A DNA stretch of 50,573 nucleotides from CAIWXH01 sp964555675 (GCA_964555675.1 CAZKTU010000019.1:1-50573), one strand, 5' to 3'; shown: positions 15,754 through 24,983, counted from the first letter of the stretch. Notes: generated from the letters alone by a model not told the origin. Numbers and translations: made by a program.

Positions 15754-17087
15754 GCGAGGCGCTATACACCACCCCGGCGCTGGCGGCGATCTTCGCGCCG
15801 GCGAGCCACCTCGCGCGGATCCTGGCCTTCGAGGCGGCTCTGGCCAGGGCTGAGGCCCGCGCCGGGATCATCCCGCATGAGGCGGCCGAGGCGATCGCGG
15901 CGGCCTGCCGGGTCGAGCTGTACGACGTGGACGCCCTCTACCAGGGCGCAGCGCGGGCGGGCACGCTCGCCATCCCGCTGGTGCAGGCCCTCACCGCGCG
16001 GGTGGCCGAGCCGGGGCGGGCCTATGTCCATTGGGGCGCGACCAGCCAGGACGCCGTCGACACCGCGCTGATGCTCCAACTCCGCGAGGGCCTGGCCCTG
16101 ATCGAGGCCGACCTTCTGCGTCTCGCGGCCGCCTGCGCCGGCCTGGCCGAGGCCCACCGCGCCACACTCATGAGCGCTCGCACGTTGCTCCAGCAGGCCC
16201 TCCCGATGCCCTTCGGGCTGAAGGCCGCCCGCTGGCTGGGGCTGGCCGTGCGCCAGGTACGGGCCCTGCGCGCGCAGCGGGCCGCCCTCGCGGTGCAGCT
16301 CGGCGGGGCCGCCGGCACCCTCGCCGCCCTGGGCGAGCGCGGGCTTGAGGTGGTCGAGCTGCTCGCCGAGGAGCTCGGCCTCGTCGCGCCCGAGCTGCCG
16401 TGGCACGCCGAGCGCGACCAGACTGCGTCCCTCGCCGCGGCCCTGGGCGTGGCCGCCGGCTCGATGGCGAAGATCGCCCACGACATCGTGCTGCTGGCCC
16501 AGAGCGAGGTCGGCGAGGTGAGCGAGGCGAGCGCCCCCGGCAAGGGCGGCTCGTCGGCCCTGCCCCAGAAGCGCAACCCCGTGGACGCGGTCCTGGCCCA
16601 GGCCGCGGCCCGGCTGGCCCAGGCCCAGGTCGGCGTCATCATGGGGGCGATGGCCCACGAGCACGAGCGGGCCGCGGGCGGCTGGCAGGCCGAGTGGCAG
16701 GCCCTGCCCGACCTGGCCCGCTATGCCGGCGGCGCCGTGGCGCGCGTCGCCGACGCCGTAGCCGGCCTGGAGGTGGACGCCGGTCGGATGCGGGCGAACC
16801 TGGACGCGGGCGGCGGGCTCATGCTGGCCGAGGCGCTGACGGTGGCCCTGGCCCCCCGGCTGGGCCGGCCCGCAGCCCAGGGGCTTGTGCAGGCCCTCTG
16901 CCGCCAGGCCGTGGCGGCGGGGCAGACGCTCGAGCAGGCCGCGCTCGCGGACACGCGGGTGGGCGCCGTCCTCAGCCCCGAGGCCGTCGGCGCGGCCCTC
17001 GACCCGGCGGCCTATCTCGGCAGCGCCAGCGCCTTGATCGATCGGGCCCTGAAGGGTTACCATACCCTGCTGATGGAGCTGAGCTGA
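15750..17087 (+). CDS. pcaB: 3-carboxy-cis,cis-muconate cycloisomerase
   Basis: A 445-residue member of the fumarase/argininosuccinate lyase superfamily, usual PcaB length. The superfamily signature GGSSALPQKRNPVDAV lies near residue 268, and WGATSQDAVDTALMLQLR near 93 is the first conserved region. It lactonises 3-carboxymuconate to 4-carboxymuconolactone, the PcaC substrate. I chose GTG 15750, coupled to the pcaJ stop; the longer frame to the left lies over pcaJ. Overlaps pcaD by 1 base. Confidence 0.93.
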   Translation: MSEALYTTPALAAIFAPASHLARILAFEAALARAEARAGIIPHEAAEAIAAACRVELYDVDALYQGAARAGTLAIPLVQALTARVAEPGRAYVHWGATSQDAVDTALMLQLREGLALIEADLLRLAAACAGLAEAHRATLMSARTLLQQALPMPFGLKAARWLGLAVRQVRALRAQRAALAVQLGGAAGTLAALGERGLEVVELLAEELGLVAPELPWHAERDQTASLAAALGVAAGSMAKIAHDIVLLAQSEVGEVSEASAPGKGGSSALPQKRNPVDAVLAQAAARLAQAQVGVIMGAMAHEHERAAGGWQAEWQALPDLARYAGGAVARVADAVAGLEVDAGRMRANLDAGGGLMLAEALTVALAPRLGRPAAQGLVQALCRQAVAAGQTLEQAALADTRVGAVLSPEAVGAALDPAAYLGSASALIDRALKGYHTLLMELS

Positions 17088-17872
17088 TGCACACCCTCAC
17101 CCTCGACGATGGGCTCACCCTGCGCTACCGCCTCGACGGGACTGCCGGCGCGCCGGCCCTGGTCTTCTCCAACTCCCTCGGCACCGATCTGCGGATGTGG
17201 AACGCCCAGGTGGAGGCCCTCGGGGACGCCTTCAGGGTGGTGCGCTACGACACCCGTGGCCACGGCGGCTCGGGCGTGCCCGCCGGCCCGGCCACACTGG
17301 AGCGCCTCGGGCGCGACCTGCTGGCCCTGCTCGACCACCTTGAGCTGCCGCGGGCGCACCTTTGCGGGCTCTCGCTCGGCGGCCTGACCGCCCAGTGGCT
17401 CGCCACGCAGCACCCTGGCCGCGTCGGCCGGCTCGTGCTGAGCAACACCGCGGCCCGTATCGGCAGCGTGGAGAGTTGGGGCGCGCGCATCGCGGCAGTC
17501 GAGAGCGGCGGGATGCAGGCGATCGCCGAGGCCGTGCTGGCCCGCTTCTTCAGCCCGGCCTTCCGCGCCGGCCATCCAGAGACCGTAGCAACCTACGGCG
17601 CCATGCTCCGCGCGATCGCCCCCGCCGGCTACACTGCCTGCTGCGCGGCCCTACGCGACGCCGACCTCCGGCCCGCCCTCGGCGGGATCGCGGCCCCGAC
17701 CCTGGTCATTGTCGGCTCCCTTGACGAGGCGACCCCGCCCGCTCAGGCCGAGGAGCTGCAGCAGGCCATCGGCGGGAGCGAGTTGGCCCTGCTCGAGGGG
17801 GTCGCCCACCTGGCCAACGTCGAAGCGCCGGGCCCGTTCTCGGCGCTCCTGCGCCGCTTCCTGCTCAGCTAG
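17087..17872 (+). CDS. pcaD: 3-oxoadipate enol-lactonase
   Basis: A 261-residue alpha/beta hydrolase. The nucleophile is Ser96 in CGLSLGG, the acid is Asp in GSLDEATPP and the base His in GVAHLANVE. Early motifs NSLGTDLRMW and YDTRGHGGS are diagnostic of PcaD. It hydrolyses the enol-lactone to 3-oxoadipate. It starts within the pcaB stop and is followed after 16 bases by pcaF. Confidence 0.93.
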   Translation: MHTLTLDDGLTLRYRLDGTAGAPALVFSNSLGTDLRMWNAQVEALGDAFRVVRYDTRGHGGSGVPAGPATLERLGRDLLALLDHLELPRAHLCGLSLGGLTAQWLATQHPGRVGRLVLSNTAARIGSVESWGARIAAVESGGMQAIAEAVLARFFSPAFRAGHPETVATYGAMLRAIAPAGYTACCAALRDADLRPALGGIAAPTLVIVGSLDEATPPAQAEELQQAIGGSELALLEGVAHLANVEAPGPFSALLRRFLLS

Positions 17873-17888
17873 ACCTGGGAGAGCCCAT

Positions 17889-19157
17889 ATGTCTGCCACC
17901 ACCGAGGCCTGGATCGTCGAGGCCGTCCGCACCCCGATCGGCAAGCACGGCGGAGCCCTGTCCACGGTGCGTCCGGACGATCTGGCGGCTCTCACCCTCA
18001 GGAGCCTGATGGAGCGGGCCGGCGTCCCGCCGGCTGAGGTCGAGGATGTCTACATGGGCTGCGCCAACCAGGCCGGCGAGGATAACCGCAACGTCGCCCG
18101 TATGGCGCTGCTCCTGGCCGGCTTCCCGGTCGAGGTCGCCGGCACGACCGTCAACCGCCTGTGCGGCTCGGGGCTCGACGCGGTCGCCAGCGCGGCTCGT
18201 GCGATCATGCTGCGCGAGGCCCATGTCTATATCGGCGCGGGCGTCGAGTCGATGAGCCGCGCGCCCTGGGCGCTGCCGAAGCCCGAGAAGGGTTTCCCCA
18301 CCGGCAATGGGACCCTGTATGACACCACCCTCGGCTGGCGCTTCGTCAACCCGCGCATGGAGCAGCTCGGCCACACAGATCCCCTCGGGGTCACCGCCGA
18401 GAGCCTGGCCCAGGCGCGGCACCTGATCACCCCCGACGAGCAGGCGCCCGACGACACGGCCGCGGCCCATCGGGTTAGCCGCGCGGCCCAGGACGCCTTC
18501 GCCCTGGCCAGCCACCGGAAGGCTGTGGCGGCCCAGGACGCCGGCCACTTTGCCGCCGAGTTGGTGCCTGTGCCGGTCGCCACGCGCAAGGGCGAGGTGC
18601 TGGTGGCCGCCGACGAGGGGCCACGCCGTGAGACAAGCCTGGAGCAGTTGGCCGCCCTGAAGCCCGCCTTCCAGCAGGGCGGGACGGTCACCGCCGGCAA
18701 CTCGAGCAGTCTCAACGATGGCGCTGCCGCCGTCCTGCTCGTCTCGCGCGAGTATGCCGAGGCCCATGGGCTGAAGCCGCTGGCGAAGATCCGCGCGATG
18801 GCGGTGGCCGGCGTGCCGCCGCGCTACATGGGCATTGGCCCGGTCCCTGCGACGCGCAAGGCGCTCGAGCGCGCCGGGCTCGGCCTGGGCGACGTCGGGC
18901 TGATCGAGCTGAACGAGGCGTTCGCCGCGCAGTCCCTGGCCGTGCTGGGGGCCTGGGGGCTCGACGCCGCCGACCCACGGGTCAACCCGAACGGTGGCGC
19001 TGTCGCCCTGGGGCATCCCCTCGGGGCGAGTGGCGTGCGGCTCCTTACCACCCTCGTCCACGAGCTGCGGCGCCGCCCCGCGGTTCAGTTCGGCCTCGCC
19101 ACCATGTGCATCGGCGTAGGCCAGGGCATCGCCCTCGTCGTCGAGCAGCCGCACTGA
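17889..19157 (+). CDS. pcaF: 3-oxoadipyl-CoA thiolase
   Basis: A 422-residue thiolase. The acylated nucleophile is Cys92 in NRLCGSGLDA; the C-terminal motifs NPNGGAVALGHPLGASG and CIGVGQG hold the catalytic His and second Cys. It splits 3-oxoadipyl-CoA into succinyl-CoA and acetyl-CoA and ends the pathway. It is about 20 residues longer than Pseudomonas PcaF. Last gene of the + strand operon; a convergent operon follows. Confidence 0.92.
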   Translation: MSATTEAWIVEAVRTPIGKHGGALSTVRPDDLAALTLRSLMERAGVPPAEVEDVYMGCANQAGEDNRNVARMALLLAGFPVEVAGTTVNRLCGSGLDAVASAARAIMLREAHVYIGAGVESMSRAPWALPKPEKGFPTGNGTLYDTTLGWRFVNPRMEQLGHTDPLGVTAESLAQARHLITPDEQAPDDTAAAHRVSRAAQDAFALASHRKAVAAQDAGHFAAELVPVPVATRKGEVLVAADEGPRRETSLEQLAALKPAFQQGGTVTAGNSSSLNDGAAAVLLVSREYAEAHGLKPLAKIRAMAVAGVPPRYMGIGPVPATRKALERAGLGLGDVGLIELNEAFAAQSLAVLGAWGLDAADPRVNPNGGAVALGHPLGASGVRLLTTLVHELRRRPAVQFGLATMCIGVGQGIALVVEQPH

Positions 19158-19224
19158 CCGGCAGCTGGTACACCAGAACGCGCACCTGTTCCGGCTTCGC
19201 CGATGTTTACATAATGAACGATGC

Positions 19225-19241
19225 CCACTGGTCCGCAGTGG
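19225..19241. terminator. Weak hairpin between convergent operons
   Basis: CCACTG-GTCCG-CAGTGG, a 6-bp stem with a 5-base loop, lies in the 132-base spacer between pcaF and the convergent SDR gene. It has no T run; it may end transcription from either side. Confidence 0.3.
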
Positions 19242-19289
19242 ACGTAGCCACCCCGTGCGCCAGGCTGAGGAAGGCGGGCTCCAGCCGCG

Positions 19290-20114
19290 TCACACGCCGC
19301 TGAAAGCGCTAAACCCACCATCCACCGGCACGACCACGCCGTTGACGAAGCTGGCGCCGGGGCCACAGAGCCAGATCAGCGTGCCGAGGAGCTCCTCGGG
19401 TTGGCCGAAGCGGCCCGCCGGGGTGTGGTCGATAATCGTCTGCCCGCGGGGGGTGAGCGAATCGTCGTCATTCAGCAGCAGGGCGCGGTTCTGCTCGCCC
19501 ACAAAGAAGCCGGGGGCGATCGCATTGACCCTGATGCGCCCGCCGAAGGACCGCGCCAGCTCGACCGCGAGCCAGCGGGTGGCGTTCTCTACGCCCGCCT
19601 TGGCGATGCCGTAGCCGATCACGCGCGAGAGGGCGCGCTGGGCCGCCATCGAGGAGATGTTCACAATCGCGCCGCGCCCGGCCCGCGCCAGCAGCTCGCC
19701 GAAGACCTGCGTGGGCAACAGCGTGCCCTGGAGGTTCAGGGCGAGCACCGGGTCCAGCCCCTCTACCGGCAGGTCGAAGAACGAGTGGCCGGGGGCGAGG
19801 GTGGCCGAGGGCATGTTGCCGCCCGCGCCGTTGACGAGAATGTCGAGCCGGTCCCAGGCGTGCAAGACGTCGGCGCGGGCCTGCTCCAGCTGGCTCCGGT
19901 CGAGCACGTCGGCGACCAGCGCTAACGCCTCGCCGCCTTCGGCCACGATCGACCGTGCCACTGCCTCGGCCTGCTCGCGGCGCCGGCCCAGCACGCCGAC
20001 CTTCGCCCCGGCCCGCGCGAGGCCCCGCGCCATCACGCCGCCCAGCACGCCGGTACCGCCGGTAATCACCGCGACCTGCCCGTCGAGGCTGAAGAGATGA
20101 GAAACTCCGCTCAC
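19290..20114 (-). CDS. SDR oxidoreductase, probable D-fructuronate reductase (mannonate-forming)
   Basis: A 274-residue short-chain dehydrogenase with TGGTGVLGGVMA, NGAGGN and the pair YGIAK near residue 169. The long insert GNMPSATLAPGHSFFDLPVE is typical of the SDR group found beside uxaC and annotated as D-mannonate oxidoreductase or fructuronate reductase. The start is GTG 20114, overlapping the uxaC stop by 4 bases (GTGA), so the two are coupled. The expected reaction is D-fructuronate + NADH to D-mannonate. The mannonate dehydratase that should follow is not in the window. Confidence 0.8.
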   Translation of the reverse strand: MSGVSHLFSLDGQVAVITGGTGVLGGVMARGLARAGAKVGVLGRRREQAEAVARSIVAEGGEALALVADVLDRSQLEQARADVLHAWDRLDILVNGAGGNMPSATLAPGHSFFDLPVEGLDPVLALNLQGTLLPTQVFGELLARAGRGAIVNISSMAAQRALSRVIGYGIAKAGVENATRWLAVELARSFGGRIRVNAIAPGFFVGEQNRALLLNDDDSLTPRGQTIIDHTPAGRFGQPEELLGTLIWLCGPGASFVNGVVVPVDGGFSAFSGV

Positions 20115-21568
20115 GCTACCGCTCCTTCCCGTGCCCTGTAGGCGCGTTTCGCCAATCCTACCGCCAGCTCGACGGCCAGCTCGGCGGCCTCGTCCTCGGC
20201 CAGCAGCCCCTGGATCACCTGGCCGGCCAGCCAGTCGCAGCTCACCCGACGCCAGACGTCATGGCGGGCGGGGATGGAGGCGAAGGCGCGGGTATCGTCG
20301 TTGAAGCCGGCCGTGTTGTAGAGCCCCGCCGTCTCGACCACCAGGTCGAAGTAGCGCCGCATCCCGTTTACGCTGTCGTGGAACCACCAGGGCGGGCCGA
20401 GCAGCACGGCCGGGTAGTAGCCCGCCAGGGGCGCGAGCTCACGGCTGTAGGTGCTCTCGTCAAGGGTGAAGAGGATCAGCCGGAAGCGCGGGTCGGCGCC
20501 ATAGGCATTGAGCAGCGGGCGCAGGTTGCGGGTCCAGTCGGTGAGCACGGGGATGTCGGCGCCCTTGTCGGGGCCGAAGCGCTGGAACAGCTCGTTGTGG
20601 TGGTTGCGCAGGCTCCCGGCGTGGAGCTGCATCACCAGCCCGTCCTCGCAGCTCATTCGCGCAAACTCGATCAGCATGTGGCCGGTGAAGCGGGCTGCGT
20701 CCTGCCCATCGGCCTCGCCTCGCAAGGCGCGCGTGAAGAGCCGCTCGGCCTCGCCGTCGCTCAGGCGCTCGGTATATGGCGTGAGTACGCCGTGATCGGT
20801 CGCCAACGCACCGTGGGCCTTGAAGGCCGCCCGGCGCTGCTCGAGGGCGTGAATGTAGCTGGCGTAAGCGGCGATCTCGACGCCCGCTGCCGCGGAGAGC
20901 CGCTCGAGCTGCGCGCGCCAGTCGGGCGCGTCGATCGCCACCACGGCGTCCGGCCGGAAGGTCGGGACGACGCGGCCGAGGCCGTCGGCGCGGAGGCGTC
21001 GATGCTCGTCCAGCGGGTCGGCCGCCGCGTCGGTGGTGGCGAGCAACTCGATGCGGAAGCGGTCGAGCAGGGCGCGCGGCGCAAACTCGGGGCGGGCGAG
21101 CTGTGCGCTGAGGTGGTCGTAGATGCGGTCGGCGCTCTCCACACGTAGGCGCTCCTCGACCCCGAACAGCTCCACCAGCTCGCTCTGGAGCCACAGCCCC
21201 GTGGGCGTGCCGCGGAACAGGTGGAAATGGGCGGCGAAGCGGCGCCAGATCGCGCGGTGGTCGGGCTCCACCGACGCGCCGTCGCGCGTGGGCACGCCGA
21301 GCTGCTCAAGGGGCACGCCCTGGCTGACCAACATCCGAAGGATGTAGTGGTCGGGGATGACGAACAGCTCGGCCGGCGTCCCGAGACGCGCGGCGGGGTC
21401 GGCGAGCAGCGCGGGCGGCACGTGGCCGTGGGGGCAGAACAAGGGCAGGTCGCGCACCTGCGTGTATAGCTCGCGTGCGAGGGCGCGCCGCGCCGGGTCG
21501 CCGTCGAAGCAACGGTCGGGCGCGAGCGTCCACGTGCGACCCGCTTGAACTGTGGAATCGATGGCCAT
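20111..21568 (-). CDS. uxaC: Glucuronate isomerase
   Basis: A 485-residue amidohydrolase-fold enzyme. The early FCPHGHVPP motif holds the metal-site histidines, followed by IPDHYILRML and, in the second half, MQLHAGSLRNHHNELFQRFG and FNDDTRAF. It isomerises D-glucuronate to D-fructuronate (or galacturonate to tagaturonate). It follows the beta-glucuronidase gene after 98 bases, and that spacer holds a copy of the motif also found before the transporter gene, so it may have its own promoter. Confidence 0.93.
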   Translation of the reverse strand: MAIDSTVQAGRTWTLAPDRCFDGDPARRALARELYTQVRDLPLFCPHGHVPPALLADPAARLGTPAELFVIPDHYILRMLVSQGVPLEQLGVPTRDGASVEPDHRAIWRRFAAHFHLFRGTPTGLWLQSELVELFGVEERLRVESADRIYDHLSAQLARPEFAPRALLDRFRIELLATTDAAADPLDEHRRLRADGLGRVVPTFRPDAVVAIDAPDWRAQLERLSAAAGVEIAAYASYIHALEQRRAAFKAHGALATDHGVLTPYTERLSDGEAERLFTRALRGEADGQDAARFTGHMLIEFARMSCEDGLVMQLHAGSLRNHHNELFQRFGPDKGADIPVLTDWTRNLRPLLNAYGADPRFRLILFTLDESTYSRELAPLAGYYPAVLLGPPWWFHDSVNGMRRYFDLVVETAGLYNTAGFNDDTRAFASIPARHDVWRRVSCDWLAGQVIQGLLAEDEAAELAVELAVGLAKRAYRAREGAVA

Positions 21569-21611
21569 CGCTGGTGCTCCTCCGCTGACGTCTTGTCCCG
21601 TGTGTGCCCAT

Positions 21612-21645
21612 ATCTAACCACATCCAGCGCCACTTGTGGTATCCC
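21612..21645 (-). promoter_or_regulatory. Conserved dyad motif before uxaC (copy 2)
   Basis: TATCTAACCAC ... GTGGTATCCCT with ACCAC and GTGGT separated by 14 bases and GCGCC in the middle. The same pattern with the same spacing lies at 24878-24911 before the MFS gene. On the minus strand it is followed by TAGATA, a possible -10. It is likely a shared operator or operator-promoter of the glucuronide genes. Confidence 0.6.
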
Positions 21646-21666
21646 TTCGGGCGCGCCACGCAGCCC

Positions 21667-23433
21667 TTACCGCGTCCAGAACTCGCGCAGGACGTGGGCC
21701 GCCATCTTCGGCTGGCGCGTGCGGGTGAAGACACCCTTCATGTTCAGGCCGCCCACGCGCATGATGCTCTGGACCGCCGCGAAGTCGGCGAAATTCCAGA
21801 CCTGCATCCCGGCCACGTAGTCGCGGGCCGCCGCCGTCTCCAGGTGCATCCTGATGTAGTCGGCCTGGTACTCCTCGGTCCACATCACATTGGGGTGGCC
21901 GTGCATCCCGGCCATGGTGTCTGCGCCGAACTCGGTCATGATGATCGGGCGCTGCCAGGTGGCCCAGACCTGGTCTAGCTCGCGCTCCAACGAGGCCCGG
22001 GCCTCGTCGAGCTGTCCGCCCAGCACATACCAGCCCCAGTAGCGGTTCATACAGACCACGTCGCAGTTTTCCATCCAGCTCTGCGGGCCGCCCATCACCG
22101 TCACCAGGGTGACCAGCCGGGTCGGGTCGAGGACGCGGGTGCGGGCCAGGAGCGTGTCGAGGAACTGCTTGCCTCGGGCGACCGTGGGGTCCCCCTCGTC
22201 GGCGCCGTTGAGGTTCGACAGGTTCAGGCTGCTCGGCATCGGCTCGTTGGCCACACACCACATCACCACGCTGGGGTGGTTCTTGTCGCGGGCGACGAGC
22301 TCGTCGATCTGCTGCAGGCAGACCCGCAGCCGCTCGGCGCTGTTCTCCTCATTCTCGAACTGCAGGCTCACCGCCGGGATCTCGTCGATGATCAAGAAGC
22401 CCTCGCGGTCGGCCAGCTGCATCTCCTCCTCGCTGTAGGGGTAGTGCGAGGTGCGGTAGGCGTTGGCACCCGTCCAGCGCATCAGCTGGTAGTCCTTGAC
22501 CATCAGCGGCAGGTTCAGCCCCTTGCCGCTGGCGATGAAGTCCTCGTGGCGGCCGAAGCCGTTGAGCTGCACGGGCCTGCCGTTGAGCAGGATCTGCCCG
22601 CCCTGTACGGCGATGGTGCGGATGCCGGCCTTGAGGGTGTAGCGGTCGCCCGCCGCCTGCACCGTCAGGTCGTAGAGGTAGGGGTCCTTGTCCGACCAGA
22701 GGCGCGCATCGGGCACGCGCAGCTCGGCGCTGGCGACGCCGCCTGAGAAGCTCAACTCGGCCTGCACCTGCGTCTCGCCGCCACTGAGGGTGAGCGTCCC
22801 GTTCGCCGTCACGGGCTTGTTGAGCTTCGCCGTGACCCGCACTACGCCGTCGGCGCCGTCGATCTCGGTCGCCACCGTCACGTCGTCCACGAAGCTCTGC
22901 GGCACACTGTAGAGCACCACGGGGCGGTGGATGCCGGCGAAGGGGAAGAAGTCGTAGGTGGTGCGCGGGTGGCTGGCGAAGGGGCCCAGGGCGGTGTTCA
23001 TGTTGCCGGCCGGCACGCGGGTGGGCTTCAGCTCGTTCTCGACGCTGATGGCGATCGTATTCTCGGCGTCCCAGCGCAGCAGGCTCGTCACCTCGAAGGC
23101 GAAGGGCAGGTGCCCGCCCTCGTGGGCGCCCACCCGCTCGCCATTGACATAGAGCGTGGCCTGGTAGCAGGCCGAGCCGACGCGCAGGAAGACCCGCTGG
23201 CCCCGCCAGCTCGCCGGCACATACGTCTGCCGCACATACCAGGCCAGTCCGAGGTAGGTGAACAGGTCTTCGTACTGCTCGTTCCAGCTGCCCGGCACGG
23301 CGATCGGCCGCGCCTCGCTCAGGCCGTTGAACCAGCCGCCGTCCTCGCCCGCGCCCTGCGGGTCGGTCCGAAAATCCCAGATGCCCGACAGGTCAAGCTT
23401 GTTGCGGACATCGTTCTGGATGGGGTACAGCAT
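21667..23433 (-). CDS. uidA: Beta-glucuronidase, glycoside hydrolase family 2
   Basis: A 588-residue GH2 enzyme. It starts MLYPIQNDVRNKLDLSGIW, the standard opening of UidA, so ATG 23433 is preferred to the upstream frame at 23469. Sugar-binding and Ig-like domains (about 1-275) precede the TIM barrel. The acid/base is Glu397 in VANEP and the nucleophile Glu501 in IIMTEFGADT. It cleaves beta-D-glucuronides; there is no signal peptide, so it works in the cytoplasm on substrate brought in by the MFS protein encoded just upstream. Its product feeds UxaC. Confidence 0.92.
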   Translation of the reverse strand: MLYPIQNDVRNKLDLSGIWDFRTDPQGAGEDGGWFNGLSEARPIAVPGSWNEQYEDLFTYLGLAWYVRQTYVPASWRGQRVFLRVGSACYQATLYVNGERVGAHEGGHLPFAFEVTSLLRWDAENTIAISVENELKPTRVPAGNMNTALGPFASHPRTTYDFFPFAGIHRPVVLYSVPQSFVDDVTVATEIDGADGVVRVTAKLNKPVTANGTLTLSGGETQVQAELSFSGGVASAELRVPDARLWSDKDPYLYDLTVQAAGDRYTLKAGIRTIAVQGGQILLNGRPVQLNGFGRHEDFIASGKGLNLPLMVKDYQLMRWTGANAYRTSHYPYSEEEMQLADREGFLIIDEIPAVSLQFENEENSAERLRVCLQQIDELVARDKNHPSVVMWCVANEPMPSSLNLSNLNGADEGDPTVARGKQFLDTLLARTRVLDPTRLVTLVTVMGGPQSWMENCDVVCMNRYWGWYVLGGQLDEARASLERELDQVWATWQRPIIMTEFGADTMAGMHGHPNVMWTEEYQADYIRMHLETAAARDYVAGMQVWNFADFAAVQSIMRVGGLNMKGVFTRTRQPKMAAHVLREFWTR

Positions 23434-23487
23434 CTCTATGCTCCATAGATGGCGGGGTGGGTTTGCCACCCCATCACCCTGTTACGA

Positions 23488-24786
23488 TTAGGCCACGCGC
23501 GCCTGCTGCTTCGCGACATCGCGGGGGTAGAAGCGGTAGAAGAGGAACCAGTAGGCGGCGTTGACCAGGTAGGGCACCGTGACCATCCAGAACATCACAT
23601 TCTGCAGGCCGTAGGTCTTGGCCAGATAGCCCAGAGCCAGCGAGAGTAGGGCGGCGATCAGGCCCTGGATGAAGGAGAAGAGCAGGGCGAAGGCGGTGGC
23701 CGAGAGCTCTTTGGGCACGATGGCCGAGACCATCGGCAGCACGCAGCCCGAGAAGCCGATCGAGCCGATCAGGCCGAAGAGGAACAACACGGCGTAGAGC
23801 AGCGGGCCGCGGCCCCAGTCGATCTGCAGGGCCAGGAAGGACATCGCCGCGAAGGCCACCAGGTAGCCCTGCATCAGCATCACGCGCCCGTTGGGGCCGA
23901 AGCGCCTGTCGAAGCGGTCGCCCAGGAAGCCGCCAAGGAACGAGCTGACCGTGAAGCCGGCCATGAACACCGTGTAGAGGATGGCGGCGTCGGCCGTCTC
24001 CCAGCCGCGCACGTCGACGAAGTAGGTCACGAAGAAGGCGAACAGCACCAGGCTGGTGACGAGGGGCAGCATCCCGGCCAGGAGCAAGAACGAGGGCGTC
24101 TTGAAGAGTGTAGCCAGGTCGCGCAGGCGGAACTGCTTGAGCTCCTCGGCCTCGCTCAGGGTGCGCTTCTCGGGCTCGGTGACGAAGAGCAGGATGAGGA
24201 TGCCCGAGAGCAGCGAGATGCCGCCCATGATGAACATCCCGTAGCGCCAGCCGTCCTCGACCCGGGCAAGTTGGCCGATCAGCGGGGTGAGCACGAGGCC
24301 GCCGGCGCTGCCGATCGAGCGGATGGCGCCGTAGGCCTTGCCGCGCTCGTCCTCCTCGAACAGGTCGGCCAGCAGGCCGTTGGAGATCGGCTCGCCCGCC
24401 ACGGTGCCGATTACGCCGATGGCGTAGAGGATGAGCAGCTGGTTGAAGTCCTGGGCGAAGCCGGCCGCCGCCGTCCAGAGGCCCCAGAGGCCGGTGACGA
24501 CGAAGAGCACGCGTTTGCGACCGAAGCGGTCGGCGACCATGGACCAGAGGGGCCCGAAGAGCATGCGCGCGAAGCGGCTGATGCTGGTGAGGATGCCGAG
24601 AGCGTCGATGCCGAGGCCGAGGGCCTGGCGGATGACCGGGAAGAGCGTGTTGACCAGGCCGCTCTCGGTATTGTCGCTCACGAAGGCGACGGCCATCGCG
24701 CTGAGCGAGCGCCAGCGCCCATTCCGACTGTCGACTGCGGTCCCCTTGGCCACGGGCTGGGAGATGGTTGCGACCTCGCTGCTCAT
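23488..24786 (-). CDS. MFS transporter, probable glucuronide importer
   Basis: A 432-residue protein with about 12 hydrophobic segments. The loop between TM2 and TM3 has the MFS motif GPLWSMVADRFGRKRVL. A central cytoplasmic loop (TEPEKRTLSEAEELKQFRL) divides the two halves. It is the first gene of the minus-strand operon and precedes beta-glucuronidase by about 55 bases, so import of glucuronides or glucuronate is the likely role. The substrate is inferred from neighbours only. Confidence 0.8.
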   Translation of the reverse strand: MSSEVATISQPVAKGTAVDSRNGRWRSLSAMAVAFVSDNTESGLVNTLFPVIRQALGLGIDALGILTSISRFARMLFGPLWSMVADRFGRKRVLFVVTGLWGLWTAAAGFAQDFNQLLILYAIGVIGTVAGEPISNGLLADLFEEDERGKAYGAIRSIGSAGGLVLTPLIGQLARVEDGWRYGMFIMGGISLLSGILILLFVTEPEKRTLSEAEELKQFRLRDLATLFKTPSFLLLAGMLPLVTSLVLFAFFVTYFVDVRGWETADAAILYTVFMAGFTVSSFLGGFLGDRFDRRFGPNGRVMLMQGYLVAFAAMSFLALQIDWGRGPLLYAVLFLFGLIGSIGFSGCVLPMVSAIVPKELSATAFALLFSFIQGLIAALLSLALGYLAKTYGLQNVMFWMVTVPYLVNAAYWFLFYRFYPRDVAKQQARVA

Positions 24787-24877
24787 CGTCGTCCTCCTGG
24801 TCTGGCCTCCCGTTCGAGCTGGACGGGGGCCTGCGCTTCATCACGCTGTTGGTTTGCTTGGGGCCTCGTGTAGCTCT

Positions 24878-24931
24878 ATCAAACCACGTCGCGCGCCTGC
24901 GGTGGTATCACTCTGGCGGCGGGGGTGATAC
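24878..24931 (-). promoter_or_regulatory. Conserved dyad motif before the MFS gene (copy 1), with a second inverted repeat
   Basis: TATCAAACCAC ... GTGGTATCACT with ACCAC-N14-GTGGT, matching the copy at 21612-21645 in both arms, spacing and central GCGCC. In addition GTATCAC (24905-24911) and GTGATAC (24925-24931) form an inverted repeat with a 13-base spacer that shares the right arm. The site lies about 100 bases before the MFS start in a divergent promoter region, so it may also affect the regulator on the other strand. Confidence 0.6.
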
Positions 24932-24977
24932 AAATAGTGTTACAACCGCATGGCGGTGTGCCGACGATGAAAAGTGG

Positions 24978-24983
24978 TACAAT
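24978..24983 (+). promoter_or_regulatory. Possible -10 box for the XRE-NB-ARC regulator
   Basis: TACAAT, 57 bases before ATG 25041, in a short AT-richer stretch. No convincing -35 box is visible. Confidence 0.35.
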
